Part shown: positions 41,347 to 49,106 of the stretch, piece after piece
How positions within the stretch are numbered: position 1 is the first letter of the stretch
Layout of the letters: every line of letters starts with the position of its first letter
Assembly (NCBI RefSeq): GCF_029278565.1
Contig: NZ_CP119562.1
Location: 50,496 to 114,495 of the forward strand
Source of the DNA: Haloarcula halophila
GTDB taxonomy: Archaea; Halobacteriota; Halobacteria; Halobacteriales; Haloarculaceae
Length of the DNA: 64,000 nucleotides
Direction of reading: 5' to 3'
Notes under the pieces: model-generated
What the model was told of the DNA's origin: nothing
The model's database searches: none
What the model saw: only the letters and a program-made list of their open reading frames with translations
Program-made: the position numbers and the translations under genes

Positions 41347-42243
41347 CTAGTCGAGGATGTGATTCTGGAGACGCTGGAACCAGAGCCGAATTGTCGTTGT
41401 CGAGAGATCGGTGGCCCCGCTCAGAGTTTCCTGCGTGATCCGCTGGTCGGCGTTCCGACTGGCGAGATACACCGCGCCAGCTGCGATTCCCACCGGATTC
41501 CCGTTGATCTGGGCCGACTCGGTGGCCTGCTCGGCTAGCTGGCTCGCGCGCTGTTGCACGTCGTGGGGCACCCGTCGGGGAACGTCCGAGCAGACTTTTG
41601 GGACCCAATCAACGGGCAGCGTGACAGGAATCGGGAGTTCGAGATTCGCCTGAAATGCCCGGTAGCAGGTCCAGATATGCCCTTCTGAACACCGAGCGAC
41701 CTCGGCCACGTCGCTCATGCGAACGACGCCGTTGCACCGGCCAGCAGCGTACACGGCGGCCGCTGCACCGCCTTCGATCGACCGCCCGTGCAGGAGGGTG
41801 GCGTCTTGGGCCTGCTGGAAGAGCGTCGCGGCCCGCTCTCTGACCGCGTGAGCCTGTTCGAGGGCGCTGACCATCCGCCGGATCTCGCCAAGTCCGTGTG
41901 CGAGGTTCCGATCGCGCTTGCTCTCGAATTTGGACTGGCTGTGGAGTCGCCGCTGTCGAGCAAGTCGCCGGCGCCGACTCGCGGAGATGTCAGACCTGTC
42001 GGCAGCCCCGATGGTTGTCGAGAGGCCCCGGTCGTGGCGCAGGACTGTTCGGGGAGCGCCGGTTCGCTTGCACTCCTCGTCGTTGTACGAGCGCCACTCG
42101 GGGCCGTGGTCGACGGGCTGCTCGTCGACGACCAGGCCACACTCCGGACAGTGTGTCTCCTGGCCGCCCGTGGCCAGGCTGGCGCCACACTCGGGACAGT
42201 TCTGCGTCGATGCGTCGAGTCGTGTCTGGACACGCGAAGACAT
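41347..42243 (-). CDS. tfb: Transcription initiation factor B (TFB) paralogue
   Basis: 298 aa. N-terminal zinc ribbon NCPECG...THCPECGLVVDEQ, a B-reader-like part (GPEWRSYNDEE, GAPRTVLRHDRGLSTTIG), then two cyclin folds (about 105-200 and 210-298). TFB bridges TBP and RNA polymerase; haloarchaea use several TFBs for different promoter sets. A mobile-element TFB, behind the same hairpin as its neighbours, could direct transcription of the array. The last helices (TTTIRLWFQRLQNHI) are complete. Confidence 0.9.
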   Translation of the reverse strand: MSSRVQTRLDASTQNCPECGASLATGGQETHCPECGLVVDEQPVDHGPEWRSYNDEECKRTGAPRTVLRHDRGLSTTIGAADRSDISASRRRRLARQRRLHSQSKFESKRDRNLAHGLGEIRRMVSALEQAHAVRERAATLFQQAQDATLLHGRSIEGGAAAAVYAAGRCNGVVRMSDVAEVARCSEGHIWTCYRAFQANLELPIPVTLPVDWVPKVCSDVPRRVPHDVQQRASQLAEQATESAQINGNPVGIAAGAVYLASRNADQRITQETLSGATDLSTTTIRLWFQRLQNHILD

Positions 42244-42251
42244 GGAGAATC

Positions 42252-42281
42252 GCTCCTCTACCCGCCTCGGGAGTCAGAAAA
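42252..42281 (-). promoter_or_regulatory. Operon-head hairpin, copy 17
   Basis: Minus strand: TTTTCTGA, stem CTCC/GGAG, 13-nt loop; precedes the TFB gene (ATG at 42243). Confidence 0.65.
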
Positions 42282-42299
42282 CAACCGCGTCACTGCTGG

Positions 42300-42965
42300 T
42301 CAGGCGTCGGGAAGCTTGCCGTCGGGGCGGGGCACCAGCCCCTCGCGAATCTCGATATCGACACGCCGGAGGTGCTTGCACCGATCGGCGGTGTCGGGAC
42401 AGGTACACGTCTCCTCGAGGACGTCGACCTCGTAGCGACTGTCCGACGCCGAGTGGACCTCGTACACACCGGGCTGTTCCAAGAAGGCGACGTCGATAGA
42501 CTCGCGCTTGGCCCGCTTGGTCCGTGGCTCGTCTTCGGAGCGGACTGCGAAGGGGTCCTCGGCTGGGTCGGTGATACCGCCATCGTCAACGCGGGCCTGC
42601 GCGACACCCCCGTCGGCCACCGCTCGGCGCGGCTCGCCGTCGACGTGCATCCCGAACTGGTCGTCCAGGGCGCCGGCGTCGATCCACTCGGGGATGGGTC
42701 GCTCGCCGGTCGCGAAGGCGACCCGCTTGCGGTGCTTGCACTCCTGGTCGGGGTTGTACTGTTGCCAGGGACACTCGCACGTTCCCTGGTAGGTGTCGAC
42801 GAGATACTCCGAGCCAGAACTGGAGTTGACCAGGAACAGACCGGGTGCGTCCCGCACCCGACCGATGGAATCTAGGACTGTCATCACCTCGGTGAGTGCG
42901 GCGACGGTGCGTTTGTCCGGGCTAGCCTCCTCGACGTCGATCTGCGTAGTGTGGGTGGTAGCCAT
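42300..42965 (-). CDS. Two-SWIM zinc-finger protein
   Basis: 221 aa from the ATG at 42965. SWIM 1 is TCECPWQQYNPDQECKHRKR (residues about 60-80); SWIM 2 is CTCPDTADRCKHLRRVD (about 190-210). Each is preceded by the same beta pattern (LFLVNSSSGSEYLVDTY and VYEVHSASDSRYEVDVL), so the protein is an internal duplication. It may bind DNA or partners. Hairpin upstream. Confidence 0.8.
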   Translation of the reverse strand: MATTHTTQIDVEEASPDKRTVAALTEVMTVLDSIGRVRDAPGLFLVNSSSGSEYLVDTYQGTCECPWQQYNPDQECKHRKRVAFATGERPIPEWIDAGALDDQFGMHVDGEPRRAVADGGVAQARVDDGGITDPAEDPFAVRSEDEPRTKRAKRESIDVAFLEQPGVYEVHSASDSRYEVDVLEETCTCPDTADRCKHLRRVDIEIREGLVPRPDGKLPDA

Positions 42966-42994
42966 GTGTTGCAGGCGGGACGTCCTCGTTGGGA

Positions 42995-43024
42995 CACCCC
43001 TCAGCCACCGGGGGTGCAGAAAAT
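42995..43024 (-). promoter_or_regulatory. Operon-head hairpin, copy 18
   Basis: Minus strand: TTTTCTG, stem CACCCC/GGGGTG, loop CGGTGGCTGA; ATG at 42965. Confidence 0.75.
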
Positions 43025-43263
43025 CAGCCCGGAATCTGCTCACCTGATTCGGCTTCTTCTCGACGAAGCTCCCGCGCTCGCATCCGCAAGTTCGATTGCA
43101 CTGGTGTGCGGTTCCGGTGCTGGTTCTCGTAGGCGAGATACTGCTGGACGGTCTCGACAGAGTGCATACAGCGAATCCCGGCTATGATCGGCTGGAGGTG
43201 GTCGCCGTCCAACAGCCGCTCGGGCGGGAGTTCGTCGAGGATCGCGTCGCGATCGTCGCTCAT
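43024..43263 (-). CDS. Small hypothetical protein, third gene of a three-gene operon
   Basis: 79 aa. Starts in an ATGA overlap. LQPIIAGIRCMHSVETVQQY and AYENQHRNRTPVQSNLRMRA are helical and basic, which could fit nucleic-acid binding. Unknown family. Confidence 0.65.
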   Translation of the reverse strand: MSDDRDAILDELPPERLLDGDHLQPIIAGIRCMHSVETVQQYLAYENQHRNRTPVQSNLRMRARELRREEAESGEQIPG

Positions 43264-43565
43264 CGCCGCCCCTCCGGGCGCTCTTGCATGTGCTTGCGAG
43301 CTAAGGAGAGTCCCTCGTCGAGTGTCTTGCAGGACCCGATCAACTTCCCAGCCCGCCGAAGCACCCAGCCCTGGTCCGTCGACCGAAGGAGCAGCGCCGC
43401 CGTCGTGTCGGGAACGTGCCAGCCGATCATGTTCCGCGTCCGGGCTTGGAACTCCCACTGGCCTACGGTAGCGTCGATCGCCGCCTGCTTCTTGTCGATC
43501 ATCGCCTCCGACCGTCGGCCACCGGCGCCGAAGTCGCCCAGCGTTGCGGTCCCCTCCGAGCTCAT
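43260..43565 (-). CDS. Small hypothetical protein, second gene of a three-gene operon
   Basis: 101 aa. ATGA overlap with both neighbours. TVGQWEFQARTRNMIGWHV and GWVLRRAGKLIGSCKTLDE are beta-rich. Unknown function. Confidence 0.65.
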   Translation of the reverse strand: MSSEGTATLGDFGAGGRRSEAMIDKKQAAIDATVGQWEFQARTRNMIGWHVPDTTAALLLRSTDQGWVLRRAGKLIGSCKTLDEGLSLARKHMQERPEGRR

Positions 43566-43864
43566 TCCGGGGCCTCCTGTTGGGGCCAGCTGGCGACCGT
43601 TGCTTCGATGGCGTCGACGATCGTCGCGACGCGGGCCTCCAGCGGCGCCGTCTCGTCGAGGTCGACGTCCAGGACCGTCCGCAGTTCCAGTACGTCCGGC
43701 AGATCCAGGATCTCCGAGTGCCGGGCGACCGCCCGCAGGACCACGGCTTCGAGGTCGTGGTCGCTAGCGTCTTCGCGAGCGCTCCTCGCGATGGACTCGA
43801 TGAACGCCGAGTGGTTCTGACACGAGACACCCACACTGCCGGGTCGAGACTGGTTTCGAGACAT
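43562..43864 (-). CDS. Small helical hypothetical protein, first gene of a three-gene operon
   Basis: 100 aa from the ATG at 43864, four bases after the loop of its hairpin, whose loop holds a full GGAGGTGA ribosome-binding site. Sequence is helical (HSAFIESIARSAREDASDHD, then RVATIVDAIEATVASWP). Unknown function. Confidence 0.65.
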   Translation of the reverse strand: MSRNQSRPGSVGVSCQNHSAFIESIARSAREDASDHDLEAVVLRAVARHSEILDLPDVLELRTVLDVDLDETAPLEARVATIVDAIEATVASWPQQEAPE

Positions 43865-43893
43865 CCTCTCACCTCCAAGGAGGCACACAAAAC
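43865..43893 (-). promoter_or_regulatory. Operon-head hairpin, copy 19
   Basis: Minus strand: TTTTGTGTG, stem CCTC/GAGG, loop CTTGGAGGTGA with a perfect ribosome-binding sequence. Confidence 0.75.
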
Positions 43894-43952
43894 CCGGGGG
43901 AGAGAGCTAGTCTGTCTGTAACGGTAGGAAACCGACGAGCTGTCAACCCCTC

Positions 43953-44294
43953 TTACAGCCAGTTAGAACTGACATATTCCAGCGTGACATCCTTTTGATC
44001 GAGATACTCAGACATTTCGTGGACGATGTCGCCGACTTCGCGTGCAGCGAGCGTCTGGTCTTTCTGGAAGAGAACCCCTGGACTCTGAGAGAGGTCCATC
44101 TCGGTAAAGAAATCATCATCCTGGGTCAGAATCAGCCGATTTCCGGCCGTCGCGTAACTGGCGATAGCGGTATCAGAACTACCGACACCAAGTTCGGAGA
44201 CGTCTCGAATCCACTCCACGTCGTGACCGAGCTTCCGGAGATACGTGACCGTCGCACGCTCAATATTCTCGTCGGCCAAAATACGATACGCCAT
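43953..44294 (-). CDS. DUF5615 PIN-like toxin
   Basis: 113 aa. LADENIERATVTYLRKLGHD with its early Asp, then SDTAIASYATAGNRLILTQD and DDDFF, is the DUF5615 PIN-like pattern: three acidic positions in a Rossmann-like fold. These are paired with DUF433 antitoxins. Likely an RNase toxin. The gene overlaps the antitoxin stop (TGATG). Confidence 0.85.
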   Translation of the reverse strand: MAYRILADENIERATVTYLRKLGHDVEWIRDVSELGVGSSDTAIASYATAGNRLILTQDDDFFTEMDLSQSPGVLFQKDQTLAAREVGDIVHEMSEYLDQKDVTLEYVSSNWL

Positions 44295-44575
44295 CAGTCC
44301 CGGACGTCGTCAGGATCGGTGGTCAGGTGTTCGTGCTCTTCGATCGCTGCCTCTCTGTCGGCTTCTACGACCTGCATCTCTTCTGGGTGATCGTAATAAT
44401 ACGTGAGTGCACGATACACATCTGCGACATCAATATCATGGCGGTCAGCGACAGTTCGGGGACTGAGACCACGGTCTTCGATCTGTGTCTTGATGAACTG
44501 AACCGTGATTCGTCGTCCCTCTAGATGTGGCTCGTCATGGAGTTCACGAACGATCTGACGTGCCACTTGACTCAT
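44294..44575 (-). CDS. DUF433 antitoxin
   Basis: 93 aa. EGRRITVQFIKTQIEDRGLS and TVADRHDIDVADVYRALTYY form the DUF433 HTH-like fold, followed by a helix (HPEEMQVVEADREAAIEEHE) that would bind the toxin. First gene of the pair. No operon-head hairpin: this module has its own control and may have arrived separately. Confidence 0.85.
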   Translation of the reverse strand: MSQVARQIVRELHDEPHLEGRRITVQFIKTQIEDRGLSPRTVADRHDIDVADVYRALTYYYDHPEEMQVVEADREAAIEEHEHLTTDPDDVRD

Positions 44576-44661
44576 ATTATTCTGTACACTCCGTCGGTAC
44601 TTGAATTGCAGGCTTCAGAATATCAGCTACTGTACCAGGGGGCCACAATCGAGGGAGTTCT

Positions 44662-44997
44662 CTAACTGGTATTCAACGGCGGGAACCGAACCGACCCTCC
44701 GGCCCCGACGGCGTGGCTCACCGGCTCGAAAGGAACCGTGAGACTCCGAAGAATGTACTCCTCGCCATCGTACACGAAATTGAGTGAGGCTGTTCCCTGG
44801 GACTCGTACCCGCCGTCGCCGTGCTCGAAGACTGCCGTGAACCCACAGGACCGGAGCGTGGTCTGGCCGTCGCCCTTTGCGAGATCGACATCGTTGTGTG
44901 GCACATCTTCGAACCACTGAACAGCCACGTTCCGGGCCGCCTGCCGATCCGCCTCCAGAGCGTTCACCAGACTTTCTTTGACAGTTTCTGGTAACAT
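44662..44997 (-). CDS. Hypothetical protein
   Basis: 111 aa from the ATG at 44997 (a TTG at 45012 is possible). Helical N-terminus (VKESLVNALEADRQAARNVA), then beta strands (TTLRSCGFTAVFEHGDGGYE). Unknown family. No hairpin. Confidence 0.6.
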   Translation of the reverse strand: MLPETVKESLVNALEADRQAARNVAVQWFEDVPHNDVDLAKGDGQTTLRSCGFTAVFEHGDGGYESQGTASLNFVYDGEEYILRSLTVPFEPVSHAVGAGGSVRFPPLNTS

Positions 44998-45042
44998 ATT
45001 TTCCCACTTCAACAGGAATATAAAATAAAAATATGGATTAAG

Positions 45043-45303
45043 TTATCGCTTAGAACACTGCGTAATATCTGTCTGCGACCGGTCGACGGCCGTGTCGGAC
45101 TGCTCTGGGTCCGCCCCTGGACACTGCTCGTAGCCCGCAACTTCGCGGAGCGCTCGCTTGTCTCGCCCAGCATGGACAGCGCAGGGATGCCCGCTGGGCC
45201 GGCGACACTGGCTGCCGACGTCGGCGCCACAGGCGGGGCAGTCGACTTCCAGCGCTGGATCTCGCTCCCACTGCTCCCCGCAGGTCGAACACTGGACGGT
45301 CAC
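45043..45303 (-). CDS. Zinc-finger protein of the C-x-x-PSG-H type
   Basis: 86 aa from a GTG whose GTGA overlaps the stop of the upstream gene. A zinc ribbon (QCSTCGEQWE, VDCPACGADVG) is followed by CRRPSGHPCAVHAGRDKRAL, a second Cys/His site found in plasmid and phage zinc proteins. Coupled translation with the Mom-like gene suggests joint function. Confidence 0.7.
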   Translation of the reverse strand: MTVQCSTCGEQWERDPALEVDCPACGADVGSQCRRPSGHPCAVHAGRDKRALREVAGYEQCPGADPEQSDTAVDRSQTDITQCSKR

Positions 45304-46097
45304 TCTGACCACCGTCCGAGCGTTGACTGCTCGCGAACGCGCTTGACCGGGCAGAGAAACCGCCACTTGAACCGCTCGCGAACGCGCTTGACCGGGCAGA
45401 GAAACCGCCACTTGAACCGCTCGCGAATCGGCTTGTCCTCACGGTTGCTCGCTTGCCCTGGCTCCCGATACCCGGTACAGGTCCAGCCTTTGTCTCGGAG
45501 GGCCCGAACCATCGCGCCGTCGAAATCGGCTCGCACCCAGGTCAGAAGGAACCTGATACCGCGGTCCTCGTGGTCGCGAACGAAACGCTCCTGGGAGCGG
45601 GCCAGCGCTGCCGAGGCGAGGTTGGGCATCCGGACACCGAGACAGATCCGGGCGACCTCAACGATCGTGTCGCCGGCGACGACTTCGCTGTCGACAACGG
45701 GCTCGTCCGTCGACGGGAGGACCCGGCGGGCTGTTGGCCGAATGCCTCGTGGCAATGCCTCGACGTCGACGGGTTCGGGACGCAACTGGCCGTCGACGCC
45801 GTACCGGATTCGCTTCTTCGAGATCAGCGGATACCGGTACGTAATCGCGCCGACGAGCGACTCCTGGAAATACAGCCCGTGGTGGGCGAGGTTGACCGAC
45901 GGCAGCGAGTCCATGTATGAGTGGTGGGCCTCGTAGACGGCGGCTGCGGTCTCCCGGTTGATCGGGGCGACGTCGACGTGGTCGGCGAATCGAACCCCCA
46001 GCGGCACCGTGAACGGGTCGCCGCCCGCATGAATCGGACAGGTACAGCTCGTCGACGGACGATGCTGGAACGACTGCGTGGGTGGGTGAGTAGCCAT
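45300..46097 (-). CDS. Mom-like DNA-modification acyltransferase candidate
   Basis: 265 aa. Segments EAHHSYMDSLPSVNLAHHGL and LVGAITYRYP, then EVARICLGVRMPNLASAALA and FLLTWVRADFDGAMVRALRD with GWTCTGY, match the order of Mom-type GNAT proteins, which modify adenines in phage DNA to evade restriction (H-H-Y, G-A, R-x-C/L, PN-x-AS, then a D-x-x-H/A and G-W segment). The C-terminus carries a 15-residue tandem repeat. Assignment is from pattern only. Confidence 0.55.
   Translation of the reverse strand: MATHPPTQSFQHRPSTSCTCPIHAGGDPFTVPLGVRFADHVDVAPINRETAAAVYEAHHSYMDSLPSVNLAHHGLYFQESLVGAITYRYPLISKKRIRYGVDGQLRPEPVDVEALPRGIRPTARRVLPSTDEPVVDSEVVAGDTIVEVARICLGVRMPNLASAALARSQERFVRDHEDRGIRFLLTWVRADFDGAMVRALRDKGWTCTGYREPGQASNREDKPIRERFKWRFLCPVKRVRERFKWRFLCPVKRVREQSTLGRWSE
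45330..45427. repeat. 45-bp tandem repeat inside the Mom-like gene
   Basis: Two identical 45-bp units (45330-45374 and 45375-45419) and the start of a third. They encode RERFKWRFLCPVKRV twice, in frame. A recent duplication that keeps the frame; copy number may vary between strains. Confidence 0.9.
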
Positions 46098-46126
46098 CCT
46101 CTCACCCGCCGGAGGAACAGAAAACC
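46097..46126 (-). promoter_or_regulatory. Operon-head hairpin, copy 20 (overlaps start)
   Basis: Minus strand: GGTTTTCTG, stem TCCTC/GAGGA, loop CGGCGGGTGA, stem running into the ATG at 46097. Confidence 0.75.
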
Positions 46127-46136
46127 ACCCTGTGAG

Positions 46137-46811
46137 TTACTGTGAGGACTGTTTCGGAGCGACGAGAACCGCGCTGTCTGGCCCCTCCAGCAGCATCCCA
46201 TCATCGCCCAGGAAGTACAGCGTGTACCGCTCAGGCGTGTACCGGTGGCCGTCGACGAGCGTTGCGAGCGCTCGCGACAGCAACCGCGCCGAGAACAGTG
46301 GTCGCCCGGAGGGGAACGTGAGTCGTCCGGATTCCAGTGGCTCCCAGGCGTCGAACCGGAACCCAGCTGGCGGCGTGTATGTTGCCCGGGAGACGGCGAC
46401 GAGATACTCCTGCCCGTCGACGACCTTGCCGGTGGAACGGCCACGACCCAGGCGGAGCTGGACGAACCCGTCACACTCGTCGGTCACTTCGTCCTGCCAG
46501 GAAATCGGGGTCGGGGCGTCGGCGTTGGGCACCGGCGGCCCTTGGACTGCCTGCTCCCGAAGGTGGGTTTTGGCCGCTGCTTCGCTCTCGAACTCCTCGC
46601 CGCAAGTACAATGAAATTCCTCGTCCTCGACATAGTAGCCGTCGGTGTCCTCGATTCGGACTGTATCGCCCTCCCGCAATTGGATACGGTCGACGTACCG
46701 CCAGGAGTACGCCGCCTCGATCTCGTGGTCGCCGGCGAGCGTGATGAACTCGAAGCCGCCGGAGTAGTCGTGAGCCGTTTCCTCGGTCGGAGTGGAACTG
46801 TCTGTCGACAT
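46137..46811 (-). CDS. Hypothetical protein with C-x-C zinc site
   Basis: 224 aa from the ATG at 46811. FEFITLAGDHEIEAAYSWRY and QLREGDTVRIEDTDGYYVED are beta-rich; FHCTCGEEFESEAAAKTHL looks like a C2H2-type finger. The C-terminal half has FVQLRLGRGRSTGKVVDGQE. Family unknown. Confidence 0.6.
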   Translation of the reverse strand: MSTDSSTPTEETAHDYSGGFEFITLAGDHEIEAAYSWRYVDRIQLREGDTVRIEDTDGYYVEDEEFHCTCGEEFESEAAAKTHLREQAVQGPPVPNADAPTPISWQDEVTDECDGFVQLRLGRGRSTGKVVDGQEYLVAVSRATYTPPAGFRFDAWEPLESGRLTFPSGRPLFSARLLSRALATLVDGHRYTPERYTLYFLGDDGMLLEGPDSAVLVAPKQSSQ

Positions 46812-46839
46812 CCTCTCACCCTCTGGAGGAACAGAAAAC
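46811..46839 (-). promoter_or_regulatory. Operon-head hairpin, copy 21 (overlaps start)
   Basis: Minus strand: GTTTTCTG, stem TCCTC/GAGGA, loop CAGAGGGTGA; ATG at 46811. Confidence 0.75.
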
Positions 46840-46854
46840 GGGGCTGGCTGCGTT

Positions 46855-46897
46855 GTAACCAACACACCCACAGGAACCCGACCCAGTGTTGGTTAAG
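46855..46897. repeat. TTAACCAACA inverted repeat, copy 4
   Basis: GTAACCAACAC, spacer, GTGTTGGTTAAG, 43 bp. It supplies the stop codon of the gene that ends at 46893. Confidence 0.8.
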
Positions 46898-47549
46898 ACC
46901 AGCGCCGGAGGTCACTCTGTGCGTCTGTCTGTCCCAGGAACGATAGCCGATCGGAGTCGGGGACACGAACCGCCTCGCCGTCGCGAGTGACGTACTTGTT
47001 GAGGTATCGGTAGTCCGCTTCCCGATAACTTCCGTCTTCGTTGGTCGCGGCCTCCGGCGAGACGTACACGATGCTGAACGCGGGCAGGCCGAACGATCGG
47101 GTGCGAGAGACCTGAAGGACCATGCCGTCGCCAGGGCTATGGCACTCGAGAAGGTCTCCCCGATGCAGTTCCTCGTCGAGAGGTGGCCGCTCACACTCCG
47201 CTCGCGTGAGCTTCTGGCCGTCGTAGCTGGCCTTCCACGGCTTGAGCGGGTCCAGATCCTGATCGGGACAGACCCGTGCCGTCGTGTCGTCGAGCAACTC
47301 GACGACGAAGGGGTACTGGCTGCCAAAGTGGTAGTCGTAATCCGGAGACCGTCGGGCTCGCTCGACGTGTGTCTCGACTGCCTCGCTGGCCATCTCTCGG
47401 CTCGGGAACAAGCCCTGCCAGGAACAGTGGTGGTCAGCACAGACGGCCAGGAATCCAGTCTCGGTGGATCTGATCGTCTCTCGATCTAGCGGCGTCCCGA
47501 CGCGAACGTCGGCTGCCCGTTCGATGTGACGCCCTCGTGGACTACACAT
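46893..47549 (-). CDS. Hypothetical protein, second gene after DUF6884
   Basis: 218 aa from the ATG at 47549, which overlaps the DUF6884 stop. FLAVCADHHCSWQGLFPSRE includes a likely zinc-site pair; FVVELLDDTTARVCPDQDLD and GDLLECHSPGDGMVLQVSRT are strands. No family is recognised. Coupling suggests that it works with DUF6884. Confidence 0.6.
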   Translation of the reverse strand: MCSPRGRHIERAADVRVGTPLDRETIRSTETGFLAVCADHHCSWQGLFPSREMASEAVETHVERARRSPDYDYHFGSQYPFVVELLDDTTARVCPDQDLDPLKPWKASYDGQKLTRAECERPPLDEELHRGDLLECHSPGDGMVLQVSRTRSFGLPAFSIVYVSPEAATNEDGSYREADYRYLNKYVTRDGEAVRVPDSDRLSFLGQTDAQSDLRRWS

Positions 47550-48387
47550 CTTGGCCTCCCTCGCCGCCGTCGGTCGCGAGGCTCGTCTGCCTCGTGGCAA
47601 GGAATCGTTCGGGGACGTCTTCGAACGCTTCCAGGCCTGCCTGCTCGGTGCCGTCGACGTCGACGCTACTGTGGTCTGTTTGCCACGAGGCACGTTTGCG
47701 CTCGAAGCCCCCGTCGAAGGCTGAGAGTTCCGATTCTCTGGCGGGCGTGGCGGCTGTGTCAAGGTCCTCAGCCCGGTCGGAGAGCCACGCCATCTGGTCG
47801 AACATCCCGTCGAACTCCCGCTCCTGGAAGGGGAACCGGACAGTCGCTTTCGGCGGGAGCGCTCGGTACGTCTCGCGATCGGTCCGAATGGCGGTCGGCC
47901 GTCCGTCGAAAATCTCGCGCTCGCAAAGCGCATCGACGTAGTCACTGCCTGCCAGTACGACCAACTCCCGGCAGGGCGACTCCTGTTGATCGGCGGCAAA
48001 CGGGCGGCGAAGCCAATCGCCCAGAGCCGAGTGGACACGAAGCGCCCACTGATCTAGACGGGTTGCGACTCGGTCTCCCGACGGGAGCCGGTAGTGTGGT
48101 TCTCCGTCGATCGGTTCGCCCCGCAGGTCCTCGACCGTGGTGTCGTAGGGAGCGACCGTCTGGCGGGGCAGCAACACGCCGTGTTCGGCGGAGAGGACGC
48201 CCCAGGCGTTTGCTCGTCGGTCGGCGGTTCGTGCCCACTGGACGGCCGCTTTGGCGTACTTGCGCTTGACCGCAAAATACGAGGACGTGTAGAGGTTGCG
48301 AGCGTCGGCTGGATCGTCGGTTTTCGCGTCGCCGCAACCGATGAGTACGAAGCGGCCGCGGGTTCGTTCTGTCTGCGTGGTGGTCAT
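47542..48387 (-). CDS. DUF6884-family protein
   Basis: 281 aa from the ATG at 48387. FVLIGCGDAKTDDPADARNL, YTSSYFAVKRKYAKAA, WGVLSAEHGVLLPRQTV and APYDTTVEDL match the conserved C-G/S-x-x-K, LYTS, LSA-x-HG, PYD pattern. The pattern recalls the YaaA-type and archaeosine-related lyase domains, which act in 7-deazaguanine chemistry, though this is inference. Residues 210-281 are polar. A strong hairpin lies just upstream; the TGT-like gene is 1.7 kb away on the same strand. Confidence 0.7.
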   Translation of the reverse strand: MTTTQTERTRGRFVLIGCGDAKTDDPADARNLYTSSYFAVKRKYAKAAVQWARTADRRANAWGVLSAEHGVLLPRQTVAPYDTTVEDLRGEPIDGEPHYRLPSGDRVATRLDQWALRVHSALGDWLRRPFAADQQESPCRELVVLAGSDYVDALCEREIFDGRPTAIRTDRETYRALPPKATVRFPFQEREFDGMFDQMAWLSDRAEDLDTAATPARESELSAFDGGFERKRASWQTDHSSVDVDGTEQAGLEAFEDVPERFLATRQTSLATDGGEGGQDV

Positions 48388-48391
48388 CGTT

Positions 48392-48424
48392 GACTCCCTC
48401 ACCCCGTCAGGGAGTCAAAAAACC
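48392..48424 (-). promoter_or_regulatory. Operon-head hairpin, copy 22
   Basis: Minus strand: GGTTTTTTG, stem GACTCCC/GGGAGTC (7 bp), loop TGACGGGGTGA; ATG at 48387. The most stable copy. Confidence 0.8.
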
Positions 48425-48537
48425 GCTACTAGAGGCTGTTGGCGGTAAACTAACGTGCGAGATACAGAGGTTCTACGCAGCACGACGGCCCGTCTCTTTC
48501 AGAGACGCTCTACTGACTCAACTGCTCAGTGTGCGTA

Positions 48538-48864
48538 TCAATCACAGACCGGTTTTTCGAACACCGGTTCGGGATCGGTTACATGGTTTGGGTCACATAC
48601 CCGGATAGCACCGTCATCACGAACAAAAACATCCCATTCATTCACGGAGAAATGGAGAAGGTTCGGCGTACCGTCAGGGCCTGTGAGCAACTTGTCTATC
48701 GATTCTAAGTCGATCTCGTCGGACAATGGGTCAAGTTCTATCGGGCTGATGCCCTCGGCTGCTGCCACCGCTTCGATAATTGCCAGAGACGGGGGGCGTC
48801 CGCGTTCACCCTCAAACCGTGTCCCTACTACGGGTGTGCACTCACAGACACTCTGCTCGGTCAT
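48538..48864 (-). CDS. HalOD1 output-domain protein
   Basis: 108 aa. PPSLAIIEAVAAAEGISPIE, LDPLSDEIDLESIDKLL, then HFSVNEWDVFVRDDGAIRV is the HalOD1 pattern, a small haloarchaeal domain often at the end of signalling proteins. Here it stands alone. ATG at 48864 preferred over a TTG at 48873. No hairpin precedes it. Confidence 0.85.
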   Translation of the reverse strand: MTEQSVCECTPVVGTRFEGERGRPPSLAIIEAVAAAEGISPIELDPLSDEIDLESIDKLLTGPDGTPNLLHFSVNEWDVFVRDDGAIRVCDPNHVTDPEPVFEKPVCD

Positions 48865-49106
48865 GATAGACAAAACGTGTAGCGGGTGGTATTTGTTTTT
48901 TAGGGAGAAAGAATAGCAAGGAGATAGTTGAAGACACGTTTTGGCTATTACGTGGTCGGTTTAAGCGGTCGGTGAGCAGCCTGTACTGACCGATTCAAGC
49001 GGCCTCTTTCTGGCAAGGATTTCATGCGAGATACGCGCCCTGTATGCAGCAAGTCCACCGAGACCTGTCACGGACCGATGGTTTCAGAAACCAATGCTAG
49101 CTGGCC

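Noticed and set aside
45330..45427. Short CRISPR-like repeat
   Set aside because: The 45-bp units are directly adjacent without spacers and encode part of a protein.
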